The notes: a model not told the origin generated them from the letters alone. 64,000 nt of DNA from Gammaproteobacteria bacterium (GCA_018661465.1 JABJIC010000018.1:181458-245457), one strand, 5' to 3'; counted from the stretch's first letter, positions 48,678 to 58,823 are shown. A program made the numbers and translations.

Positions 48678-49364
48678 ATGACTGAACAAGATTCAGTGCT
48701 GGCCTGTGAGCACATCCAAAAAGTATATTCTCAAGGGCCTCAGGAAGTGCAGGTACTAACAGATGTGAATCTTCGGATCGCTGCCGGAGAACAAGTAGCA
48801 ATTGTCGGTAGTTCTGGCTCGGGCAAGACTACCTTATTAAATCTGTTAGGCGGGCTCGACTTGCCCAGCGCGGGAAAGGTATTTATCGCAGGTAAAGATA
48901 TCGCGTTATTGACTGAAACCGAACGAGGCTTGCTGAGAAATAAGTATTTGGGCTTTGTTTATCAGTTCCACCATCTGTTAGGTGAATTCACTGCGCTTGA
49001 AAATGTTTGTATGCCTTTGTTAATTGCTGGGATCGGGCAGGATGCGGCACAACAAAGGGGCCGAGTAATATTGGCTAAGGTTGGCTTGCAGGAAAGAGAA
49101 GAACACAAGCCCTCGGAACTGTCCGGTGGCGAAAGGCAGCGAGTCGCAATTGCGCGTGCTCTGGTAACAGAACCCCAGTGTGTAATGCTTGATGAGCCCA
49201 CCGGAAACCTGGATCGTCAAACAGCAGTGGGTATTCATCGGCTAATGGAAGAACTAAACCAGGCTCTTAACACAAGCTTTATTGTCGTTACCCATGACGA
49301 AGAATTAGCAGACTCTATGCAACGAAAGCTGACCCTTTCCAACGGCACTCTTCATGAGCAGTAA
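48678..49364 (+). CDS. lolD: Lipoprotein-releasing ABC transporter ATPase LolD
   Basis: A 228-residue ABC ATPase that powers LolCE. Walker [10 protein letters not shown], the Q-loop [10 protein letters not shown], the signature [15 protein letters not shown], Walker [12 protein letters not shown] and the switch histidine (VVTHDEE) are all complete. It lies between lolC and lolE in the standard E. coli order. The end of the gene is duplicated in the spacer before lolE (see the repeat at 49352-49381). Confidence 0.96.
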   Translation: MTEQDSVLACEHIQKVYSQGPQEVQVLTDVNLRIAAGEQVAIVGSSGSGKTTLLNLLGGLDLPSAGKVFIAGKDIALLTETERGLLRNKYLGFVYQFHHLLGEFTALENVCMPLLIAGIGQDAAQQRGRVILAKVGLQEREEHKPSELSGGERQRVAIARALVTEPQCVMLDEPTGNLDRQTAVGIHRLMEELNQALNTSFIVVTHDEELADSMQRKLTLSNGTLHEQ

Positions 49365-49381
49365 ATATCATGAGCAGTAAA
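49352..49381 (+). repeat. 14-bp direct repeat at the lolD-lolE junction
   Basis: TCATGAGCAGTAAA occurs at 49352-49365 and again at 49368-49381. The first copy contains the lolD stop. The second creates an ATG at 49370 that opens an 11-codon frame ending TGA at 49403-49405, overlapping the lolE ATG (49402) in an ATGA arrangement. Confidence 0.85.
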
Positions 49382-49401
49382 GTACGAGTAGCGAGAATCC
49401 T

Positions 49402-50661
49402 ATGAGTACAGGAAAAATCTCTCTTCCTCGATATATTGCAGCGCGCTATATCAGCGCCGGCAAGCGAAGTCATCTTGTGTCATTCATGTCCGCTATTTCG
49501 GTAGCGGGGCTGACTCTCGGTATTGCCGTACTAATTATTGTGCTTTCAGTAATGAACGGCTTCGATAAAGAAATGCGTGAAAATGTTCTCGGCATTGTTC
49601 CCCATATTACCTTGAGCACAAATGAAGTGCTTCGGCAGGATAATTGGAATGACGTAGAAGCATTGGTGTTAGAAAACCCGCGAGTGGAATCGATCTCTCC
49701 ACTGATCGAATTGGCGGGAGTGGTGGCAGCCAATTCCAGCAGCAAGGGTGTATTGATTAATGGTGTAGATGCCGGCGCGGAACTTCAATCTTCAGTGCTA
49801 GAGCGTTTCATGACGGCAGGGAGTCTGACTGCGCTACACGAGAGCAAATGGGGCATAGTTATCGGAGAGACACTCGCCGATCGCCTGCAAGTACAACTGG
49901 GAGACACTGTAGATGTGTTTTCTCCAAATATTTCTCTAAATCCGATCACTCCTCTTGCAACATTCCGCGGATTCACTCTGGTGGGTGTTTATCGCGTAGG
50001 GACAGAAGAGTTAGACAGTGATCTAGCTATGATTAACCTGTCTGCGGCGAAAGCTCTGTTTAAGATTCGTTCTCCCTACAATGCAGTTAGAATTCGTACC
50101 TCTGATGTTCTCTTGGCTGAAGAAGTGCGGCAAGAACTTAATGCAGTACTGCCCGCCGAGATAAGAAGTCAATCATGGATGGCCACTCTCGGCAGCATCT
50201 ATCAAAATATTCAGTTTTCGCGAACCATTATCAGCTTTATGCTCTGGTTGTTAATTGGTGTCGCTGCTTTCAACCTGGTGGTGAGTCTGATTATGATCGT
50301 CAGGGACAAGAAGGGCGATATCGCCATACTGCGAACACTCGGAGCGAGCCCGGCAACCATTAATAGTATTTTTATGTGGCAGGGCTGTTTCATCGGATTG
50401 ATTGGTATAGTCTCAGGAGTGTTACTGGGAATTATTGGTTCGCTTAACATTAGTCGTTTTGCGGCATTTATCGAGAACAGATATTCCCTGCAGTTGCTTA
50501 ATGCAGAAGTGTATCCAATCGACTTTCTTCCATCTCAAATTGATCCATTAGATATTGCCGTGGTAGTCGTCGGGGTTTTCATCTTGTCTATGCTGGCCAC
50601 TATTTATCCAGCTTCCCGAGCTGCAGCGATTCAGCCTGCAGAGGCTCTTCGAACAGACTAA
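49402..50661 (+). CDS. lolE: Lipoprotein-releasing ABC transporter permease LolE
   Basis: The second membrane subunit of LolCDE, 419 residues, similar in layout to LolC: one N-terminal helix (LVSFMSAISVAGLTLGIAVLI region), a periplasmic domain and three C-terminal helices, with DIAILRTLGASPA as the coupling region. Order in the operon (lolC, lolD, lolE) identifies it as LolE. The ATG may be reached by coupling from a tiny upstream frame made by the junction repeat. Confidence 0.93.
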   Translation: MSTGKISLPRYIAARYISAGKRSHLVSFMSAISVAGLTLGIAVLIIVLSVMNGFDKEMRENVLGIVPHITLSTNEVLRQDNWNDVEALVLENPRVESISPLIELAGVVAANSSSKGVLINGVDAGAELQSSVLERFMTAGSLTALHESKWGIVIGETLADRLQVQLGDTVDVFSPNISLNPITPLATFRGFTLVGVYRVGTEELDSDLAMINLSAAKALFKIRSPYNAVRIRTSDVLLAEEVRQELNAVLPAEIRSQSWMATLGSIYQNIQFSRTIISFMLWLLIGVAAFNLVVSLIMIVRDKKGDIAILRTLGASPATINSIFMWQGCFIGLIGIVSGVLLGIIGSLNISRFAAFIENRYSLQLLNAEVYPIDFLPSQIDPLDIAVVVVGVFILSMLATIYPASRAAAIQPAEALRTD

Positions 50662-50794
50662 TTTTTACTCTTCTTGGCATTTTCCTTTTTAGCCTACTAG
50701 CTTTTGGTAGAGCCAATGAGTTAAGCCATGCCTAGAGTTCAGTATTAAGCCTTTCCATACTTCCCCTAAGAGCGAGTTACTAGCGGCTTACTGC

Positions 50795-53149
50795 GTGGGC
50801 ATTTCCATAGTTTACTTTTTAGTGGATCTACAGTTTTCCGGAGGCATGGCTGTTTTAGTACTTACTTCCAGTGTCGCTCTTCTATCTGTAAATTTCAGGC
50901 GGCATGCTGTTCGCCGGGCTTTTTTTCTGTTGTTGGCTTTTTCTTTTGGCGTACTCTGGCATGTTGTATGGGCCAAGTATTTGCTTGAGAAGAGACTGCC
51001 TGATGAGCTGGAAGGAATAGACCTGCTCACTCGCGGATACGTTTTGGACATACCCAGCCGCAACGGTCTTGCTCAGCAATTCAGATACCGCATATTAGAA
51101 AGCGATCCTGAGTTTAACAATAGAACAGTGCTTGTTAATTATTACGGCGAGCAGACTGTCGAGCCCGACCAAAGCTGGCAGCTTTTGCTGCGTCTAAATA
51201 AGGCCCATGGTTTTTACAATCCCGGCGGAAATGATTATGAGGCCTGGCTTTTCCAGCGCAGGATCGCAGCCAAGGGTTACGTTCGACTAAATGAAGACAA
51301 TAGATTGTTATCTAGCAAGGAAGGCATCCTCTCTCTTAATAGAATTAGAGCCATTCTGAAGAATAAAATTGTCGCTGCAATGAGTGGTTCAGCGAATACG
51401 GGCGCCGTGCTCGCACTTAGTTTGGGCGATAGAAGTATGATCGATGCATCGGCCTGGGACTTGTATGGCAAAACAGGCACTACCCATCTCTTTGTGGTTT
51501 CCGGCTTGCATATTGGCTTAATCGCAGGCTTCGCTTACAGCTTGACTAGTTTACTGCTGCGCCTCATTCCCTCCCTGTGTCTATTTTGTGCCCGTCAGAA
51601 AATTGCAGCCGGGGGAGCGCTATGTTTTTCTGCCATATATAGTTTGTTAGCCGGGTTCACCATGCCCACTCAGCGAGCTCTAATTATGCTTTCGGTGTTT
51701 ATGCTCTCTTATCTATTTAATAGAAACAGCCCAATGTCGTTTCGCTACATGCTCTCAATGGCTGTAGTCTTAAGTATTAACCCCATGTCGGCATTGAATG
51801 GAGGTTTTTGGTTTTCCTTCCTCGCTGTTGGTGTTTTGTTATTAAGAGGAGGCGCTAAATCAAATGAAAGAGTGCCATTAAAGCTGAATAGCGAATCGGG
51901 TGGGGCAGAAGATTCCATGTTGCCTTTTCTTCTAGGTAAAGCTGCAAGCATGGTTAGGCCTCAAATGTTTGTGTTCCTTGCTCTCATCCTGCCGTTACTG
52001 TTTTTCACTTCACGCATATCACTGATATCTCCTCTGGTAAATATTATTGCCATACCCGTGTTAGGCCTGCTTATTGTTCCTCTGTGCTTAATTTCGATGA
52101 CTCTGCTGCTAACTCTGCCTGACATAGGGAAGCTGCTTTACAAAGTGCTCGGCAATTTGCTTGATCTGTTTGGCGTTTTTCTCGACACCTTGTTGAGCAT
52201 ATGTCCGAGCTGGTCCGTTATTGAAATCTATAAGGTACTACCTGCGGTTTTTAGTAGCGGAATATTATTGGTTTTACTGGGCATCATTCCAAAAGGAATT
52301 CTGAGTAGAAGGTTTTTAATTCCTTTACTAGCGGCACTGTTACTCCCTTTTGCAATCCCAAAACCCCTTGCTAGTTTTTCTGATGGGCTCGATATTCATA
52401 TACTGGATGTGGGGCAGGGATTGTCTGTATTGATACGCACGCAAAATCATTCCCTTTTGTTCGATACAGGTGCTCGACTGTCTGAAACTTTTGATCTTGG
52501 TGAAGCGGTTGTTGCGCCGGCTCTCACTGCCTTGGGAGTAAACCATCTGGATAGTATTGTTGTCAGTCATGCCGATAATGATCATTCGGGAGGTCTGGAG
52601 GGGGTTCTTTTTCGGTTTCCGTCTGCGCAGCTACTTACAAATAAACCGTCGAGATATTCTGTTAGCTCCAAGCCGTGCAGGAAAGGTAACAAATGGAGTT
52701 GGGACAATGTTGAGTTCGAGTTCCTTCATCCAGACTCCCAGGGTCTTGTACAGAAGGAAAATAACAATTCATGTGTGCTGAAGGTGAGTATAGGAAAGTT
52801 TGCTCTGCTACTGCCAGGGGATATCGAAGCCTCTATTGAGAGGCAACTCTCTCGGTCTAGTTCAGCGGATTTAAGCAGTACGGTCCTCGTGGCAGCCCAT
52901 CATGGTAGTCAAACCTCTTCGACCTACCCATTTCTGAAGAAAGCTGAGCCCCGCTATGTAGTGTATTCCGCCGGATATCGTAATAGCTTTTCCCATCCTC
53001 ATATCAATGTACAGTCCCGCTTTCAGGAGTTCGGTAGTGAGGCCAGTAACACGGCGAATTCGGGCATGATTAGCTTTAGTGTTTCAGAATTTGGTGATAT
53101 CACTTCAATCAGTAGCTACAGGGATGAAAAACCCCGTTATTGGCACTAA
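50795..53149 (+). CDS. comEC: ComEC/Rec2-family DNA uptake channel
   Basis: A 784-residue inner-membrane protein. An N-terminal OB-like region is followed by the competence domain of many helices (THLFVVSGLHIGLIAG signature, about residues 225-245), and a C-terminal metallo-beta-lactamase-like domain begins near residue 530 (HILDVGQGLSVLIRT, then SHADNDHSGG and AAHHGS). ComEC carries single-stranded DNA across the inner membrane in transformable bacteria; presence of the gene does not by itself show competence. The GTG start has no strong ribosome site. Confidence 0.93.
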   Translation: MGISIVYFLVDLQFSGGMAVLVLTSSVALLSVNFRRHAVRRAFFLLLAFSFGVLWHVVWAKYLLEKRLPDELEGIDLLTRGYVLDIPSRNGLAQQFRYRILESDPEFNNRTVLVNYYGEQTVEPDQSWQLLLRLNKAHGFYNPGGNDYEAWLFQRRIAAKGYVRLNEDNRLLSSKEGILSLNRIRAILKNKIVAAMSGSANTGAVLALSLGDRSMIDASAWDLYGKTGTTHLFVVSGLHIGLIAGFAYSLTSLLLRLIPSLCLFCARQKIAAGGALCFSAIYSLLAGFTMPTQRALIMLSVFMLSYLFNRNSPMSFRYMLSMAVVLSINPMSALNGGFWFSFLAVGVLLLRGGAKSNERVPLKLNSESGGAEDSMLPFLLGKAASMVRPQMFVFLALILPLLFFTSRISLISPLVNIIAIPVLGLLIVPLCLISMTLLLTLPDIGKLLYKVLGNLLDLFGVFLDTLLSICPSWSVIEIYKVLPAVFSSGILLVLLGIIPKGILSRRFLIPLLAALLLPFAIPKPLASFSDGLDIHILDVGQGLSVLIRTQNHSLLFDTGARLSETFDLGEAVVAPALTALGVNHLDSIVVSHADNDHSGGLEGVLFRFPSAQLLTNKPSRYSVSSKPCRKGNKWSWDNVEFEFLHPDSQGLVQKENNNSCVLKVSIGKFALLLPGDIEASIERQLSRSSSADLSSTVLVAAHHGSQTSSTYPFLKKAEPRYVVYSAGYRNSFSHPHINVQSRFQEFGSEASNTANSGMISFSVSEFGDITSISSYRDEKPRYWH

Positions 53150-53251
53150 TCAGACGGGGATGTGATGCCGATAACCCTCTTGATGTGCGCTCGTTGAATT
53201 GCATAGGCTGGTATGTGCTAGAGTTAGCAGCCAATTATTTGGAGGAAGAAA

Positions 53252-53872
53252 GTGCTAGAGATTTTAAGGGCAGGTGGCTTGCTCATGTTGCCTATTATTT
53301 TGTGTTCGATAATAGCCATCGCTATTGTCATAGAGAGGTTTTGGACGCTGAGCTCCTCTCGAATTACCCCCAAATATGTCTTGGCTCAGGTCTGGACCTG
53401 GCTTAAGAATAATCAATTGGATTCCGCAAAACTACGCGAGCTACGTCTCTCTTCACCGCTGGGCCAAGTTCTGGCCGCAGGACTGGTGACCTCCAAATAT
53501 GGACGTGCTGCTATGATTGAAAGCATCGAGCAGACAGCGGCGTTGGTTATCCACGATATGGAGCGATATCTAAACACCCTGGGTACTATCGCGGCCATCA
53601 CGCCGTTATTAGGGCTCCTGGGGACAGTAGTTGGCATGATTGAAGTGTTTAGCGAAATCATGCTGCAAGGTACTGGAAACGCCAATGCTTTGGCTGGCGG
53701 CATATCCCAGGCGCTGATATCTACAGCTGCCGGATTGACTGTTGCTATACCTACCTTTATGTTTCATCGCTTCTTTACCCGTCGAGTCGACTCACTGGTG
53801 TTAAATTTGGAGCAGGAATCCATCAAACTTGTGGATGCACTGCACAGTGATCGTACGGTTGAAGTGAAGTAG
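53252..53872 (+). CDS. exbB: ExbB/TolQ-family proton channel protein
   Basis: A 206-residue inner-membrane protein with a first helix at about residues 8-30 and two more near 105-130 and 150-175, including the conserved ITPLLGLLGTVVGMIEVF region and the GGISQALISTAAGL stretch. ExbB/TolQ proteins form pentameric proton-driven motors with ExbD/TolR. The partner here is the following exbD. The GTG start is preceded by a strong GGAGGAA. The position upstream of msbA matches the Pseudomonas layout. Confidence 0.92.
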   Translation: MLEILRAGGLLMLPIILCSIIAIAIVIERFWTLSSSRITPKYVLAQVWTWLKNNQLDSAKLRELRLSSPLGQVLAAGLVTSKYGRAAMIESIEQTAALVIHDMERYLNTLGTIAAITPLLGLLGTVVGMIEVFSEIMLQGTGNANALAGGISQALISTAAGLTVAIPTFMFHRFFTRRVDSLVLNLEQESIKLVDALHSDRTVEVK

Positions 53873-53892
53873 CATGTTGAAAGAGTTTGCTG

Positions 53893-54345
53893 ATGAAATT
53901 TAAGCGTTCACATCGGGAAGAACTGCAAATTAATATCACGCCTCTTATCGACGTGGTGTTTTTGCTTTTGATTTTTTTCATGGTGACCACTACATTTAGT
54001 AAAGAAACCCGCTTGCTGGTGAATTTGCCAGAAGCCAATGCCGAAGCGGCCGAGGCCGAGGTCAGTCAAATTGAAATAGTGGTCTCAAGAGAGGGTACTT
54101 ATTCGATTAATGGCAGGGCATTGGTGAACAGTAGGCTTGAAACTCTGGTTCAGGGCCTGGAGATAGAATCCGGCGGCGATCATACTCTACCGATTCTGTT
54201 AATTGCAGATGCGGAAGCAACTCATCAATCTGTTGTGACAGCCATGGATGGTATAGGACAATCAGGGTTTACTCGTTTGAACATTGCGACACAACGGCCG
54301 CAGGAACTTGAAGCAGGGGCATCTGACCCCACTAGTCCTCTATGA
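53893..54345 (+). CDS. exbD: ExbD/TolR-family protein
   Basis: About 150 residues: a short cytoplasmic start, one membrane helix (residues about 12-36) with the proton-carrying aspartate in ITPLIDVVFLLLIFFMV, and a periplasmic domain. It pairs with the ExbB-like protein upstream. I use ATG 53893, in frame with TTG 53887. Its stop overlaps the msbA start (ATGA). Confidence 0.92.
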   Translation: MKFKRSHREELQINITPLIDVVFLLLIFFMVTTTFSKETRLLVNLPEANAEAAEAEVSQIEIVVSREGTYSINGRALVNSRLETLVQGLEIESGGDHTLPILLIADAEATHQSVVTAMDGIGQSGFTRLNIATQRPQELEAGASDPTSPL

Positions 54346-56132
54346 GTAAGAGAAAGAGTAGCAGAAGGCAGGAAGAGATAAGCCCTGAATACAGTGGCTG
54401 GAAACTGTATAAGCGGCTATTTACTTATGTATTGCCTCATAAGCTAGCGATGTTAGGAGGCTTGTTTGGCTACCTTATCTTTGCGACCACCGGCCCTGCA
54501 ACGACTGAATGGCTAGGTTGGACAGTAGATGCAATCGAGCAGGGCAACTATACAGACCTGCGTATTCTCAGCCCCTTACTCTGTATTTTAATCGTGCTGG
54601 TTCGAGGAATCGGCGGATTTATGGGAAGTTATTCCTTGGCTTCCATCTCCAATCACATGATTCACAAACTCCGTTGTGAGCTGATGAGCCGGCTCCTGAG
54701 TTTGCCCTCTAGTTACTTCGATCGCAGCACTCCAGGTAAGCTGGTTTCCAAGCTTACCTACGATGTTTTGCAAATCACCGGTGCTGCCAGCAATGCTGTT
54801 GCGGTAATAATTAGAGAAGGTCTTGTTGTAATAGGTCTGCTTGCCTATCTAATGTATATCGACTGGAAACTGAGCCTGACCTTTCTGGCTATTGCTCCGG
54901 TGGTAGCTATGATTGTATCGGCAGCTTCAAAGCGATTTCGTCGCTATAGCACCCAAATGCAAGATTCCATGGGGGATCTTACCCAGATAACTAATGAAAC
55001 CATCAAGGGTCATCACGTCATTCGCACCTTCAATGCCGAAGACTTCATGAGTGACAAATTGCTTGATGCAAGCGAGCGTAATCGCCAGCAGAACATGAAG
55101 ATGGCGTTTACACGAAGTGCCAGCACTCCGCTTATCCAATTAATAGTCAGCTTTGCTCTGGCTCTGCTGGTTTGGTTGGCGCTGTCGCCGGAGTTCTTCG
55201 CAGATAAAACCCCTGGCGACTTCGTAGCTTTCCTTGGCGCGGCCGGGCTATTAGCCAAGCCAATACGCCAGCTAACTCAGGTTAATTCGGTAATTCAGCG
55301 CGGACTATCAGCGGCATTCAGTATCTTCTCCTTGCTCGATCAAGATTCAGAGTCCAATACGGGTAGCTATTGCAGTGATCGCGCTGAAGGCAGGGTCGAA
55401 TTTCGAGACGTCAGCTTTAAATATAATGACGATGCCATAGCGCTCCATAATATTAGTTTTACTGCACAGCCTGGCCAGACAATCGCATTGGTAGGTAAGT
55501 CCGGAAGCGGCAAATCCAGCCTGGTCAGTTTGCTTCCTCGCTTTTACGATTGCAGCGAAGGGGAGATTCTTCTCGATAATGTTCCTCTAAAGGAGTACGA
55601 AATCCATAATTTGCGTAATCATATCTCTTCGGTATCGCAACAAGTTGTGCTCTTTAACGGAAGTGTGGCTGAGAATATTGCCTATGGCGAAGAGCAGTTG
55701 GATATGGAGCGGATCACCGAGGCTGCTAACAATGCTCACGCCATGGAGTTTGTTGAGCAGTTACCCATGGGACTTGATACGCAGGTCGGAGATGACGCCG
55801 CTTTATTATCCGGTGGTCAGCGCCAGCGCATCGCAATAGCCCGAGCGCTACTTAAGAACGCTCCTGTTTTAATATTCGATGAAGCCACCTCAGCTCTGGA
55901 TTCGGAGTCTGAGATGCATATCCAGCAAGCTCTGGATAATGTAAGAAAGGGTAGAACAACCTTTGTGATTGCCCATCGCCTGTCAACGATAGAAAATGCC
56001 GATTTGATCCTGGTCATGGATAAAGGGCGGATCGTCGAGTCCGGAACCCATTCTGAACTTCTTGCACAAGATTCAAGCTATTCGAGACTGCATGCTATTC
56101 AGTTTTCCGACAACGGCTCAGACAAAGCGTAA
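54342..56132 (+). CDS. msbA: Lipid A export ATP-binding/permease protein MsbA
   Basis: MsbA is a homodimeric ABC exporter that flips core-lipid A across the inner membrane. The 596-residue protein has a six-helix transmembrane domain (to about residue 330) and a C-terminal nucleotide-binding domain with Walker A GKSGSGKSS, signature LSGGQRQRIAIARAL, Walker B VLIFDEATSALD and the switch histidine in IAHRLS. Its location directly before lpxK is the classic msbA-lpxK pair. It overlaps exbD by four bases and lpxK by one. Confidence 0.96.
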   Translation: MSKRKSSRRQEEISPEYSGWKLYKRLFTYVLPHKLAMLGGLFGYLIFATTGPATTEWLGWTVDAIEQGNYTDLRILSPLLCILIVLVRGIGGFMGSYSLASISNHMIHKLRCELMSRLLSLPSSYFDRSTPGKLVSKLTYDVLQITGAASNAVAVIIREGLVVIGLLAYLMYIDWKLSLTFLAIAPVVAMIVSAASKRFRRYSTQMQDSMGDLTQITNETIKGHHVIRTFNAEDFMSDKLLDASERNRQQNMKMAFTRSASTPLIQLIVSFALALLVWLALSPEFFADKTPGDFVAFLGAAGLLAKPIRQLTQVNSVIQRGLSAAFSIFSLLDQDSESNTGSYCSDRAEGRVEFRDVSFKYNDDAIALHNISFTAQPGQTIALVGKSGSGKSSLVSLLPRFYDCSEGEILLDNVPLKEYEIHNLRNHISSVSQQVVLFNGSVAENIAYGEEQLDMERITEAANNAHAMEFVEQLPMGLDTQVGDDAALLSGGQRQRIAIARALLKNAPVLIFDEATSALDSESEMHIQQALDNVRKGRTTFVIAHRLSTIENADLILVMDKGRIVESGTHSELLAQDSSYSRLHAIQFSDNGSDKA

Positions 56133-57124
56133 TGAGTTTTCTCGAACAAGCCTGGTATAAAAAATCTGCATGGTTGATTTTATTGTGGCCATTCTCCGTT
56201 CTATTTCGTCTGCTCTCAGCTATTCGTCGAAAAATAAGTTCTCCATCGAACAGTAGTGATGTTCCTGTTGTAATTATTGGAAACATCTCTGTTGGAGGAA
56301 CAGGCAAAACTCCTCTAATTATTTATCTCGCTGAGTACCTTGAGGGCAAGGGACTGAAGCCAGGAATAATAAGTCGGGGCTACGGTGGCGCAGCGGAGGC
56401 TTATCCGCTAGACGTTGACGAAAACACTCCTGTAAGCAGCAGTGGAGATGAGCCCTTTCTGATAGCCGAGAAAACGTTTTGTCCTGTAGTGGTAGATCCG
56501 GATCGAAACAGTGCCTTGGAATTTTTATTGAAGAATCACGACGTAGATGTGGTGCTAAGCGATGACGGTATGCAGCACTACAAATTGCGTCGAGATATTG
56601 AAATAGCGGTTGTCGATGGGCAGCGATTGTTCGCCAACGGTTTTTGTCTGCCAGCGGGGCCTTTGCGTGAACCGGTTTCCCGACTTAAAGAAGTGGGCTA
56701 TATAGTGATTAATGGTGAACCAAGCGAGGCTCACAGTGAACTCGAGTCTGCATATGTGCTTAGTCTAAAACCTCGTTATCTTATAAATTTATTGAGTGGC
56801 GAGAAGAAACCCTTTTCTGCGGCGCCATTTAATATGGGTAATCGTATTCAGGCAGTCACTGCCTTAGGTAACCCTCAGCGGTTTTATGATTTACTGGAAA
56901 AGCTACCCTACGGATTGGACACGCACAGCTTTCCAGATCATCATGGGTTTACGCTAGAAGATTTCGAGAGCAAAGGAATTGATGGGCATCATCCGGTAGT
57001 GATGACAGAAAAAGACGCTGTTAAATGCAGAGGTTTTGCTCAGAGTAATTTCTGGTACTTGAGTGTAGAGGTTGAAGTACAAGAACCCTTCGCCGATAAA
57101 CTCTGGCAACAGCTTAAGAAATGA
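56132..57124 (+). CDS. lpxK: Tetraacyldisaccharide 4'-kinase
   Basis: LpxK phosphorylates the 4' position of the lipid A disaccharide at the inner membrane. The 330-residue protein has an N-terminal hydrophobic helix, a P-loop (VGGTGKTP, near residue 52-60), the SRGYGG motif and the catalytic DDGMQH stretch. Translation is coupled to msbA (TAATG overlap). Confidence 0.96.
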   Translation: MSFLEQAWYKKSAWLILLWPFSVLFRLLSAIRRKISSPSNSSDVPVVIIGNISVGGTGKTPLIIYLAEYLEGKGLKPGIISRGYGGAAEAYPLDVDENTPVSSSGDEPFLIAEKTFCPVVVDPDRNSALEFLLKNHDVDVVLSDDGMQHYKLRRDIEIAVVDGQRLFANGFCLPAGPLREPVSRLKEVGYIVINGEPSEAHSELESAYVLSLKPRYLINLLSGEKKPFSAAPFNMGNRIQAVTALGNPQRFYDLLEKLPYGLDTHSFPDHHGFTLEDFESKGIDGHHPVVMTEKDAVKCRGFAQSNFWYLSVEVEVQEPFADKLWQQLKK

Positions 57125-57173
57125 CCATAAGCTTAACAACGGAGCGTAGGACTTAAGTTCTGCAAATAGATTT

Positions 57174-57362
57174 ATGTTAGATCAGAAATTACTCAGCATT
57201 CTTGCCTGCCCTGTTTGTAAAGGTGATTTGCTCTATGACAAAACCAAGAGCGAATTAATATGCCTGCCTGATGCTTTGGCTTTTCCTGTGAGAGACGGCG
57301 TTCCAGTTATGCTGACCAATGATGCAAGAGAAATCAATCTGGAAGAGAGAGAAACCTACTAA
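57174..57362 (+). CDS. ycaR: Trm112-like small protein YcaR
   Basis: A 62-residue zinc-ribbon-like protein of the YcaR/Trm112 family (LLSILACPVCKGDL, then LAFPVRDGVPVML). Only the first CxxC pair is present, as is usual in bacteria. It is located between lpxK and kdsB in many proteobacteria; its role is not established. Its stop overlaps the kdsB start by one base. Confidence 0.92.
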   Translation: MLDQKLLSILACPVCKGDLLYDKTKSELICLPDALAFPVRDGVPVMLTNDAREINLEERETY

Positions 57363-58108
57363 TGGGATTTTCCGTAGTGATTCCTGCTCGATATGCTTCC
57401 ACCCGACTACCGGGAAAGCCGCTGTTGGACATCGCCGGGAAATCAATGCTGCAACATACTTACGAAAAAGCGCTGCAAAGTAATGCCGACAGTGTAACTA
57501 TTGCCACCGATGATGAACGCATAAGAGATCACGCAGAAGGCTTCGGTGCACGGGTTTGCATGACTTCTCCAGAGCATCGAACAGGCACAGACCGGATCCA
57601 GGAAGTATGTACGCAACTGGCACTAAGTGATTCACAAATTATCGTCAATGTTCAGGCTGATGAGCCTCTGATTCCCCCGTCGGTGATTAATCAGGTGGCC
57701 GAGAACCTAGAGCGGGAAGAAGAGGCGGGCATCTCGACACTCTGCGAGATAATCAGCGCCAAAGAAGAAATTGAAGACCCTAATTCGGTTAAGGTGGTAT
57801 TCGATCAAAGGGGATTCGCGCTCTATTTCAGTCGCTCGACTATTCCCTGGCAAGGTAGCGCCTCCGCCAAGAATTGCTATCGACACATAGGTATCTACGG
57901 GTATCGCGTAGCAGTACTCAATCAATTCGTGGACTGGCCAGCCTCAGCATTGGAGGTTCAGGAGAAGCTGGAGCAATTAAGAGCTATGGATAACGGCATC
58001 AGAATTCATGTGGCCGAATGTACTGAAAATATCCCACCTGGAGTGGATACTGAAAAAGACCTGGCGCAGGTTCGAGCCCACATCCAGTCTGAGCTGAAAC
58101 ACTCCTAA
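57362..58108 (+). CDS. kdsB: 3-deoxy-manno-octulosonate cytidylyltransferase
   Basis: KdsB activates Kdo as CMP-Kdo for the lipopolysaccharide core. The 248-residue protein starts with the nucleotide-binding motif VIPARYASTRLPGKPL and has IVNVQADEPLIPP and the GIYGYR and PWQG stretches of the family. The start codon overlaps the ycaR stop. Confidence 0.96.
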   Translation: MGFSVVIPARYASTRLPGKPLLDIAGKSMLQHTYEKALQSNADSVTIATDDERIRDHAEGFGARVCMTSPEHRTGTDRIQEVCTQLALSDSQIIVNVQADEPLIPPSVINQVAENLEREEEAGISTLCEIISAKEEIEDPNSVKVVFDQRGFALYFSRSTIPWQGSASAKNCYRHIGIYGYRVAVLNQFVDWPASALEVQEKLEQLRAMDNGIRIHVAECTENIPPGVDTEKDLAQVRAHIQSELKHS

Positions 58109-58231
58109 CTGAACCTATTTCAGCTGATTCCCTTTTTAGCTCAGCTAACCTCAAACTAGCTTCCCGCTACTTTAGCAACTCAGGCTGAAGTATTCTAAAA
58201 TCAACAAGAAACGTTACAGGACTCTTAATCG

Positions 58232-58747
58232 GTGAATCCTCAAGCTTCTGAGCAAGCTAAAATTCGTGTTCTTATGGTTTGTTTGGGAAACATATGTAGG
58301 TCTCCAACTGCCCACGGCGTGTTTCAAAAGCATATTGATGACAATGACTTATCTTATGCTCTTGAAGTCGATTCGGCGGGAACCAGTCGCTATCATATTG
58401 GCGAGCCCCCCGACAGCAGATCCAGTAGCGCTGCTTCTCAGCGAGGTTATGATCTGTCCGCTCAGAGAGCTCGACAATTGGCGGATGAAGACTACCAGCG
58501 CTTCGACTATATCCTTGCTATGGATTCCGACAATTTGCGAGAGATAGAAGCAAGGCGTCCCTCTGAGGCAAGAGCGGAGACCGGCTTGCTGTTGGATTTT
58601 GCCAAGTCGGAGGAGATGGAGGTTCCTGATCCCTATTACAGTGGTGGTGATGGCTTTGAGATCGTCTTGAACCTGGTTGAAGATGCCTGTCTGGAGTTGC
58701 TGGCCCATATCAAGGACAGGCACGAACATTTCAGCTCGCTTAGATAA
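58232..58747 (+). CDS. Low-molecular-weight protein tyrosine phosphatase
   Basis: A 171-residue cytoplasmic phosphatase with the P-loop CLGNICRS (C17 nucleophile, R23) near the N-terminus and the general-acid aspartate in VPDPYYSGGDGFE. The GTG start follows CAGGA with about 10 bases between. It lies between kdsB and murB as in Pseudomonas. Related proteins act on tyrosine kinases of polysaccharide export, but no such kinase is nearby. Confidence 0.93.
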   Translation: MNPQASEQAKIRVLMVCLGNICRSPTAHGVFQKHIDDNDLSYALEVDSAGTSRYHIGEPPDSRSSSAASQRGYDLSAQRARQLADEDYQRFDYILAMDSDNLREIEARRPSEARAETGLLLDFAKSEEMEVPDPYYSGGDGFEIVLNLVEDACLELLAHIKDRHEHFSSLR

Positions 58748-58823
58748 ATATCCAAATCGGTCTAAACCAGGTCTAAAATGAGAAACAGAGCAGTAGAATA
58801 GGAAGTGAAAAAATAGCTATATC

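Noticed and set aside
53140..53406. 88-codon frame between comEC and exbB
   Set aside because: It overlaps the well-supported exbB, with a strong GGAGGAA site, in another frame and resembles no protein I know.
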